Origin: an uncultured Christensenella sp.
GTDB taxonomy: Bacteria; Bacillota; Clostridia; Christensenellales; Pumilibacteraceae
NCBI GenBank assembly: GCA_910585955.1
Contig: CAJUGC010000006.1
Location: forward strand, 65,911-129,910
Reading direction: 5' to 3'
DNA: 64,000 nt
In this document: positions 50,154 through 56,668 of the stretch, piece after piece
How positions within the stretch are numbered: position 1 is the first letter of the stretch
Layout: every line of letters starts with the position of its first letter
Notes under the pieces: model-generated
What the model was told of the DNA's origin: nothing
What the model saw: the letters and a program-made list of their open reading frames with translations, nothing else
The model's database searches: none
Program-made: the position numbers and the translations under genes

Positions 50154-50443
50154 CTTTTTTGCCTGCGCTCGGCTTTGAAAATCCGTACGATTTTTTTGAA
50201 AAGCAGCAGCGCCGCGATAAAGGCGAGCGCCTGTCCGACGACAGTGAACGGTTTTATAGAGCCGTCGCGGAAGAAAAACCCGAGAAAAAACAGCGGCGCA
50301 AAAAACGCGACGGCGAAAATCGCGTCCGCAATGACAGTGCCTACTATGCCGCCGCTCTTTCGCAGCAAAGACAACAGGAGATAGAACCCGCAAAGTGCGA
50401 GTCCGGCGGCGAGAGATACCGCGAACAGCGCAAGATCGCTCAC
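50150..50443 (-). CDS. yabQ: Spore cortex biosynthesis protein YabQ-like
   Basis: 97 aa with three hydrophobic helices (LFAVSLAAGLALCGFYLLLS, IADAIFAVAFFAPLFFLGFF, ALAFIAALLLFKKIVRIF) and a basic end. Sequence similarity to YabQ is modest, but the position directly after yabP, with overlapping ATGA, is the conserved yabP-yabQ arrangement of spore formers. YabQ is a membrane protein needed for cortex formation in B. subtilis. Confidence 0.8.
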   Translation of the reverse strand: MSDLALFAVSLAAGLALCGFYLLLSLLRKSGGIVGTVIADAIFAVAFFAPLFFLGFFFRDGSIKPFTVVGQALAFIAALLLFKKIVRIFKAERRQKS

Positions 50444-50724
50444 CTGAATATGCGCTTTAGAAGGGGCTTTTTGCCGCCCTCGTATTTTAAAGAATTTATT
50501 TCGCCTTCAAGCGAAAGTTTGCCCGTATCCGCGTCGAACTTTAATATACGAAGATCTTTGCCGCAGATCGACAGCGCGCCGCGGCTTGTGATAAGATTTA
50601 CGGTTTCGGGATTTGCGCTTACTACTTTGTTCACGCCTTCCACTGTGCCGTTCTTTCTGTCGGTAATCGACAGCGAATGTAAAAGCCCGCTTGATTTTGT
50701 CTGATCCGATTGCCTTATGTCCAT
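50440..50724 (-). CDS. yabP: Sporulation protein YabP
   Basis: 94 aa from the ATG at 50724 (AGAGAGG upstream); a GTG 9 nt earlier is less well placed. It matches YabP/YqfC-type proteins: RKNGTVEGVNKVVSANPETV, NLITSRGALSICGKDLRI and GKLSLEGEINSLKY. These small proteins are made in the mother cell during sporulation; the molecular role is unclear. Together with yabQ it supports endospore formation. Confidence 0.92.
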   Translation of the reverse strand: MDIRQSDQTKSSGLLHSLSITDRKNGTVEGVNKVVSANPETVNLITSRGALSICGKDLRILKFDADTGKLSLEGEINSLKYEGGKKPLLKRIFR

Positions 50725-51078
50725 GATATGCACCTCTCTTTAATGTTTATGCGGTAGGAGCTTCTTTTACCACCGCAAAAATATTGCAAAGCAAACAAGG
50801 CTCAATCGGTTGCTTTTTATCGTATATTATAGTACAATAATATGAGTTGAGTTTGAAATCGCATTCGTCGCACAGTACGGGCTTGTCGCTTATTGAGACA
50901 TACTCGATATGCTACGAAGCTTTGCGTCGACGCAATAGCTTCGTAGGCGGCTCGGATAAAAGACGGCTCGCGCGCATCGGGTACGAGCGCGTCATTCCGG
51001 TGTCTTATCGGCAGCCGCTCGCTCGCCGCAAGGGTGCGTTTTCAAAAGTAACACGGACAGGAGGTCGCGGAACACGAC
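50725..51078. other. Structured leader region of tex
   Basis: About 350 bp between divergent yabP and tex. TATTATAGTACAAT near 50823-50836 may hold a -10 for tex. A striking hairpin lies at 50912-50946: CTACGAAGCT and AGCTTCGTAG enclose TTGCG-TCGA-CGCAA with a single bulge. No U-run follows. An AGGAGG at ~51059 is 14 nt from the tex ATG. No gene is seen. Confidence 0.5.
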
Positions 51079-53490
51079 ATGGACATCAACAAAGCGCTTT
51101 CCGAAGAATTCGAGATAAAGCCCGAACACGCAAACAACATCATAAAGCTTATAGACGAGGGAAACACCATTCCGTTTATAGCTCGTTACCGCAAGGAAAT
51201 GCACGGCGCTACGGGCGATCAGGTGCTCAGAGAATTTGCGGACAGACTTACTTATCTTCGCAATCTCGAAAAACGCAAGAGCGAAGTGCGCTCGTCTGTC
51301 GAGGGACAGGGCAAGTGGACGGACGAGATCGCCGACGCTTTGGATAAAGCGACGACGCTCACCGAAGTCGAAGACGTCTATCGCCCTTATAAGCAGAAGA
51401 AAAAGACGCGTTCGTCCGTTGCCGTCGAAAAGGGACTGGAGCCGCTTGCCGACGTCATTTGGGCGCAGGAAATTTCCGAAGGCAGCGTCTCGGAGATTGC
51501 GGCCGCTTATGTAAACGAAGAAAAGGGCGTGAATAGCGTAAAAGAAGCGCTTGCGGGCGCTCTCGACATAATCGCCGAGCGTATATCCGACAATGCCGAA
51601 CTTCGTAAGAGTCTGCGAGCCTACCTTGCCGAGAACGGCGAAATCGTTGCAAGTCCCGCAAAGAGCGCGCCCGAGGACAAAGCCAAAGTCTACGAGACGT
51701 ATAAGGACTATTGCGAAAAGGTGGGAAGCATACCGCCGCACCGTATTCTTGCATTGAACCGCGGAGAAGCGGAAAACTGTCTCAAGGTCGGTATTCGAGC
51801 GGACTCGCAGCACGCATACGAAATCATAAGAGCGGCTGTCAAAAAGACGTCGATTTTCGACAACATAATGGAGAGCGCTATAGTCGATTCTTACGAGCGT
51901 CTCATTTATCCGTCCGTAGAGCGCGAAGTCCGCGGAGAACTGACGGACAAAGCCGACGAACAGGCGATAAAGATGTTCGAAGTAAATTTGCGCCCCCTTC
52001 TTATGCAGCCGCCTCTTAAGGGTAAAGTCATAATGGGGCTCGATCCCGCTTACAGAACGGGTTGCAAGATCGCCGTCATAGATACGGAAGGAAACGTACT
52101 TGCATACACAGTCGTTTTTCCCACGCCGCCCAAGCCGCGCACGGAAGAGGCGAAGGCTCGTCTTAAGGACTTGATAGAAAAGCACGGCGTAGATGTTATC
52201 GCTATCGGTAACGGCACGGCGAGCAAGGAGTCGGAAATATTCGTAGCGGAGCTTATAAAGGAAACAGAGCGTCCCGTGGCTTACGCGATAGTGAACGAGG
52301 CGGGCGCGTCGGTATACAGCGCAAGCAAGCTCGGTGCCGAGGAATTCCCGACGCTCGATGTTTCGACGAGAAGCGCCGTTTCGATCGCAAGAAGGCTTCT
52401 CGATCCGCTTGCCGAACTCATAAAAATAGACGTGAAGTCGATAGGCGTGGGGCAGTACCAGCACGATATGCCTCAAAAGCGCCTTTCAGAGGTGCTCGAC
52501 GGCGTAGTGGAGGACTGCGTCAACAGCGTCGGCGTGGATCTCAACACGGCGTCCCACAGCCTGCTCGCACGCGTTGCGGGGCTTAATGCGGGCGTTGCGA
52601 AGAGCATAGTCGATTATCGCAAGACGCAACCGTTCTCGACGCGCGCGCAGCTTTTGAAAGTTCCCAAGCTCGGACCCAAAGCGTACGAACAGTGCGCGGG
52701 TTTCCTGCGTATAGCGGGCGGAGAAAACGTGCTCGATATGACGGGCGTTCACCCCGAAAGTTATGATGCGGCGGCAAAACTTCTTCAAAAGTACGGTATG
52801 ACGGACGACGACGTAAAAAGCGGAAAAATAGGCGATTTGCCCGAGAAGGTCAAAAAAGACGGAGCGGCTGTCGTCGCCGAAGAGATAGGCGTGGGCGTTC
52901 CGACGCTCGAAGATATGGTGGAGGAACTCACAAAGCCCGGGCGCGACATCCGCGACAGCTTGCCGCCCGCCGTGCTGCGCGCCGACCTTTTGAGCATAGA
53001 GGATCTCAAAGAGGGTATGGAACTTGACGGCGTGGTGCGTAACGTCATAGATTTCGGTGCGTTTGTAGACATAGGCGTGCACCACGACGGACTCGTGCAC
53101 ATCTCCGAAATTTCCGAAGGCTATATTCGTCACCCTTCGGAAGTGCTTAAAGTCGGCGACAGGGTAAAGGTTAAAGTCGTCGGAGTAGACGTAGATAAGC
53201 ATAGAATAAATCTGTCTATCAAGCAGGCGAGCGGCGCGCGCATCGTGCCGAAGTCTCGTCCCGCTCCCCAAAAGAAAGATAACGGAACAAAGCCGCGCGG
53301 CAATTTCGAGCATAAAGACGGCAGACCCCGTTTCGACAATCGTCGGAACGATCCGAAAAATGCCGAGCGCGCAAGAGACCGCCGCGATAACCGAGGCGGT
53401 CGTGACGGCGGAAACAACCGCGATCGCCGCGAGACGCGCTCTCTCGACGATATGCTTGCGGCGCTTAAAAATAAGTACTCCAAACATTAA
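51079..53490 (+). CDS. tex: Tex-family RNA-binding transcriptional accessory protein
   Basis: 803 aa. The full Tex order is visible: an N-terminal helical domain (ANNIIKLIDEGNTIPFIARY), a YqgF-like RNase-H fold (VIMGLDPAYRTGCKIAVID), helix-hairpin-helix repeats (FSTRAQLLKVPKLGPKAYEQ), and an S1 domain from ~644 (VVRNVIDFGAFVDIGVHHDG). Tex proteins bind nucleic acid and contact the transcription-elongation machinery. The C-terminal ~85 residues after S1 are an extra Arg/Gly/Asn-rich tail (RDNRGGRDGGNNRDRRETR), likely disordered and RNA-binding. A family A palindrome begins 3 nt after the stop. Confidence 0.95.
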   Translation: MDINKALSEEFEIKPEHANNIIKLIDEGNTIPFIARYRKEMHGATGDQVLREFADRLTYLRNLEKRKSEVRSSVEGQGKWTDEIADALDKATTLTEVEDVYRPYKQKKKTRSSVAVEKGLEPLADVIWAQEISEGSVSEIAAAYVNEEKGVNSVKEALAGALDIIAERISDNAELRKSLRAYLAENGEIVASPAKSAPEDKAKVYETYKDYCEKVGSIPPHRILALNRGEAENCLKVGIRADSQHAYEIIRAAVKKTSIFDNIMESAIVDSYERLIYPSVEREVRGELTDKADEQAIKMFEVNLRPLLMQPPLKGKVIMGLDPAYRTGCKIAVIDTEGNVLAYTVVFPTPPKPRTEEAKARLKDLIEKHGVDVIAIGNGTASKESEIFVAELIKETERPVAYAIVNEAGASVYSASKLGAEEFPTLDVSTRSAVSIARRLLDPLAELIKIDVKSIGVGQYQHDMPQKRLSEVLDGVVEDCVNSVGVDLNTASHSLLARVAGLNAGVAKSIVDYRKTQPFSTRAQLLKVPKLGPKAYEQCAGFLRIAGGENVLDMTGVHPESYDAAAKLLQKYGMTDDDVKSGKIGDLPEKVKKDGAAVVAEEIGVGVPTLEDMVEELTKPGRDIRDSLPPAVLRADLLSIEDLKEGMELDGVVRNVIDFGAFVDIGVHHDGLVHISEISEGYIRHPSEVLKVGDRVKVKVVGVDVDKHRINLSIKQASGARIVPKSRPAPQKKDNGTKPRGNFEHKDGRPRFDNRRNDPKNAERARDRRDNRGGRDGGNNRDRRETRSLDDMLAALKNKYSKH

Positions 53491-53492
53491 AA

Positions 53493-53615
53493 CCCGACGG
53501 CTTGGCTGCTTCGTAAGACGGGCTATGCGCGGCGCTCGGGCGGTCGCGTACAAAAAGTACGCTAATCGCCAGAGCGCCGCCCGTTGCTCGTCTTACTTGT
53601 ATCTAAACCGTCGGG
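53493..53615 (+). repeat. Long imperfect palindrome, family A copy 4
   Basis: Terminal arms CCCGACGGCTT / AAACCGTCGGG, middle arms GTAAGACG / CGTCTTAC, inner arms GCGGCGCTCGGGCG / CGCCAGAGCGCCGC, and a central GTAC-AAAAA-GTAC. It keeps the right-end TGTATCTAAACCGT of the family but has largely different arms. It begins 3 nt after the tex stop. Confidence 0.82.
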
Positions 53616-53735
53616 CAGATCTTCTTTCTTAAATCTGTCCTTAGAACGGTTTTTTGGGTAAAGCCCCGAATCGTTATCGTAATCTCGATTTTTACCGCTT
53701 TTTTCGTCTATTTTCGCGTAGATCTGTATTTAGCC
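53616..53735 (+). other. Intergenic region with family D hairpin
   Basis: Contains GGTTTTTTGGGTAAAGCCCC and CGAATCGTT (53648-53675), a relative of the hairpin sequence at 24148-24175. No gene seen. Confidence 0.5.
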
Positions 53736-53764
53736 TTGACAATATCGAATTTTTGAGATATACT
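53736..53764 (+). promoter_or_regulatory. SigA-type promoter of the glycan block
   Basis: TTGACA (53736-53741), 17-bp spacer, TATACT (53759-53764), 82 nt before the dehydratase ATG. It likely drives the dehydratase, uppP and the polymerase-glycosyltransferase fusion. Confidence 0.78.
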
Positions 53765-53846
53765 AATACGGTGAAGAGGTGTAGCGGTTTTCTTTTTGCC
53801 TCTTTGCGTGAAACGGCTGCTTGAATGTACTGTAAGGAAGCAAATA

Positions 53847-55892
53847 ATGAGAGATAAAAAGAAGCCTAAAGCGGAGAAAAGAAATCTGCTTAAAAACGGA
53901 GCGAGAGTCCGCAGTATACTTTTGTTGCTTGCGGGCGATTTGGCGTTTGCCTGTTTTTCATATTGGCTTGCTCGGACTATCATGTTTTTCCGATTGGACA
54001 AGCCTCTCGGATATTCCGAGTATGAGCTTTTGGTGGCTACGGTTTCCGTTGTCGTGGTCATCGCCATGTTGCTGTTCTTCGACTCGTATAACACGGTGTG
54101 GAAGTATGCGGGCAGAGTGGAGTTTTTTAAATTTCTCATGGCGTACATCGCCTCGTTCCTGACCCTTCTGATAATCAAATTCGTCATCGACGCGGCGTTC
54201 GACATTCAAGTGTGGGTGCCCATAAATTTGATGTTCGTGCTGTTCAGCGCGATATTCTCCGGTTCTATGCGCTTTTTCTACGGCATATCGCACTATGTCC
54301 GACATATGCGCAACCGCTTCAGCGAAAAAAATCCCGACCACTTAAAGAGAGCTATCGTTATAGGCGCAGGATATACTGGCTCTCTTGTGATTAACCGTTT
54401 TATAAACAATACCGACGAAGGGTATCTTCCCGTAGCCGTTATCGACGACGATCCCGAAAAGCAAGACATGAAGGTCTACGGCATCAAGGTCGAAGGCGGC
54501 ATGGACGATCTCGAAGCGGCCATTGCCAGAACGTCTGCGGAAGTCATAGTCATAGCCATAAGCAATATTTCCAAAACTCAGCTTAAGGAGATCTATACTC
54601 GTTGCAAGACGACTAATCTTCCTATAAAGGTCATGCCGCCCATGACCGACGCGAATGCGGGGAATATGCAGATATCGACGCTCTCGCTTCGCGACATAAA
54701 GATAGAGGAGCTTTTGGGTCGCGACGAATTTAAGGTCAACAGGGAACTTATCGACGTCGCCGTCAAGGATAAAGTGGTATGCGTGACGGGCGGCGCAGGT
54801 TCCATAGGTTCCGAACTTTGCCGCCAGGCGCTCTCATTCGGCTGCAAACATCTCGTTATATTCGATATGCACGAAAACGGTATGTTTGCGATAAACCAAG
54901 AGTTTTCAAGAGTGTACGATACGTCGCGCTACACGCTTGTGATAGGTACTGTGCGCGAAAAGAAGAAGCTTGCCGAGGTTTTCGAAAAGTATAAGCCCGA
55001 CGTCGTGTTCCACGCCGCGGCATACAAACACGTTCCGATGATGGAGATAAGCGCGACGGAAGCAATAAAAAACAATGTATTCGGTACGCGCAACGTCATA
55101 GAGCAGTCGCTCGCCTCCGGAGTCGAGAAATTCGTGCTTATTTCGACCGACAAGGCGGTCAACCCCGCAAATATCATGGGCGCGAGCAAACGGCTTGCCG
55201 AAATGCTCGTACAGACATACGGTAAAGCGCAGAACAAAATGAAAATGGCGGCGGTTCGTTTCGGCAATGTTCTCGGTTCGAACGGGTCGGTCATACCCAT
55301 ATTTTTAAAGCAGATAAAAGAGGGCGGGCCCATAACGCTCACCGACCGTTATATCAAGCGTTATTTCATGACGATACCCGAAGCGGTTCGGCTTGTGCTT
55401 CAGACGGGAGCGTTTGCCGACAGCGGCGAGATTTTCGTGCTCGACATGGGCGATCCGGTTTATATTTACGACCTTGCTTGCGATCTCATACGCATAAACG
55501 GTCTTGTGCCGGAACAGGACATTAAGATAAAAGTTACCGGGCTGAGACCCGGCGAAAAACTGTTCGAGGAACTTCGCTACGATAAAGAAATGGTCGATTC
55601 GACGGCGCACGAGGGCATATTCGTCACGCGCTTGGAAGAGGTCGAACTCGATTCGTTCAATACAAAACTCGAAAACCTACGCAAGATCTCCGAGTCCGAG
55701 GACGCGGAAAAGACGGAGAATATCATATTCGACATAGTTCCGTCCGCTTCGCGCGAGACGGCGAAAGCCGAACGCAAAAAACAATTGGAAGAGCTTAGAG
55801 CGGCGGAAGAAGCGGAAAAAGAGAAGAGCGAAAGCTTGCAAACGGCAGTCGCTCCGAATGCGTCGGAGACCGCGGAAGGAGCAAACGCATGA
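53847..55892 (+). CDS. Membrane-bound UDP-sugar 4,6-dehydratase (CapD/PglF/FlaA1 type)
   Basis: 681 aa from the ATG at 53847 (AAGGAAG upstream). Four or five N-terminal helices (to ~residue 140), a first Rossmann CoA-like domain (AIVIGAGYTGSLVINRF), then the extended SDR domain with GGAGSIGSELCRQAL (about 313) and VFHAAAYKHVPMME. The catalytic segment STDKAVNPANIMGASKR has Met in place of the usual Tyr of Yx3K, typical of UDP-GlcNAc 4,6-dehydratases of this group. The product would feed bacillosamine or other deoxy-amino sugars for envelope glycans. The acidic, Ala/Glu-rich C-terminal ~75 residues are unusual. ATGA coupling links it to uppP. Confidence 0.92.
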   Translation: MRDKKKPKAEKRNLLKNGARVRSILLLLAGDLAFACFSYWLARTIMFFRLDKPLGYSEYELLVATVSVVVVIAMLLFFDSYNTVWKYAGRVEFFKFLMAYIASFLTLLIIKFVIDAAFDIQVWVPINLMFVLFSAIFSGSMRFFYGISHYVRHMRNRFSEKNPDHLKRAIVIGAGYTGSLVINRFINNTDEGYLPVAVIDDDPEKQDMKVYGIKVEGGMDDLEAAIARTSAEVIVIAISNISKTQLKEIYTRCKTTNLPIKVMPPMTDANAGNMQISTLSLRDIKIEELLGRDEFKVNRELIDVAVKDKVVCVTGGAGSIGSELCRQALSFGCKHLVIFDMHENGMFAINQEFSRVYDTSRYTLVIGTVREKKKLAEVFEKYKPDVVFHAAAYKHVPMMEISATEAIKNNVFGTRNVIEQSLASGVEKFVLISTDKAVNPANIMGASKRLAEMLVQTYGKAQNKMKMAAVRFGNVLGSNGSVIPIFLKQIKEGGPITLTDRYIKRYFMTIPEAVRLVLQTGAFADSGEIFVLDMGDPVYIYDLACDLIRINGLVPEQDIKIKVTGLRPGEKLFEELRYDKEMVDSTAHEGIFVTRLEEVELDSFNTKLENLRKISESEDAEKTENIIFDIVPSASRETAKAERKKQLEELRAAEEAEKEKSESLQTAVAPNASETAEGANA

Positions 55893-56659
55893 ATTGGTGG
55901 CAAGCGCTGATACTCGGACTTGTGCAGGGACTCGGAGAGTTCCTGCCTATTTCGAGTAGCGGACATCTTGTGTTGACACGCGAAATACTCGGCATTTCGG
56001 GCGAGTATATGCTGTTCGATATGTTGTTGCACGTCGGAACGGTCTGCGCTATATTCGTAGTGTTTTTCAAGGATCTCATCGCGCTGTTCAAGCCGCCTTT
56101 CAAAACTATCGGATACATATTGCTTGCGTCCGTTCCCGCGATAATAGTGGGGTTGCTGTTCAATTCGCAAATAGAAAGTTTCTTTTCGGGCGCGAAATAT
56201 TTGTGTTTCTTTTTCCTCTTTACCGCGGTATTGATGCTTACGACGGAGATACTCGGCAAGCGGCTGTATAAGGAGCCGAAACCGTTCACCTGGATAACCG
56301 CGGTCTCGATGGGACTCATGCAGGGCATTGCCGTTTTCCCCGGCATATCGCGAAGCGGATCGACGCTGTTCGGCGGAACTGTCGCCGGCGGAAAGCGAGA
56401 AGAAATAGCTAAGTTTTCCTTTTTCATGAGCATACCCGTTATATTGGGCGGAGCGGTTCTTCAACTGTTCGGCTTGGAAGGCGGATTGAGCGTAGATTGG
56501 TGGTGCATACTCATAGGAATGATTTCGTCTTTCTTAAGCGGACTTCTTGCCGTCAAGCTCATGATGCGGCTGATTGCAAAAGCCGATTACAAGTGGTTCG
56601 CTCTGTACCTCTTGGTCGTAAGCGTGCTTACGTTCGTATTCTTTTTTATCGGAGTTTGA
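55889..56659 (+). CDS. uppP: Undecaprenyl-diphosphatase (BacA/UppP)
   Basis: 256 aa integral membrane phosphatase that recycles undecaprenyl pyrophosphate to the monophosphate carrier for peptidoglycan and other glycans. Both active-site motifs are intact: LVQGLGEFLPISSSGHLVL near the N-terminus and FPGISRSGSTLFGG about residue 150. Seven to eight hydrophobic helices are visible. It is coupled to the dehydratase by ATGA and precedes the polymerase-transferase fusion by 9 nt, fitting a lipid-carrier-linked glycan assembly operon. It may also confer bacitracin tolerance. Confidence 0.96.
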   Translation: MNWWQALILGLVQGLGEFLPISSSGHLVLTREILGISGEYMLFDMLLHVGTVCAIFVVFFKDLIALFKPPFKTIGYILLASVPAIIVGLLFNSQIESFFSGAKYLCFFFLFTAVLMLTTEILGKRLYKEPKPFTWITAVSMGLMQGIAVFPGISRSGSTLFGGTVAGGKREEIAKFSFFMSIPVILGGAVLQLFGLEGGLSVDWWCILIGMISSFLSGLLAVKLMMRLIAKADYKWFALYLLVVSVLTFVFFFIGV

Positions 56660-56668
56660 TTTCCGAAG

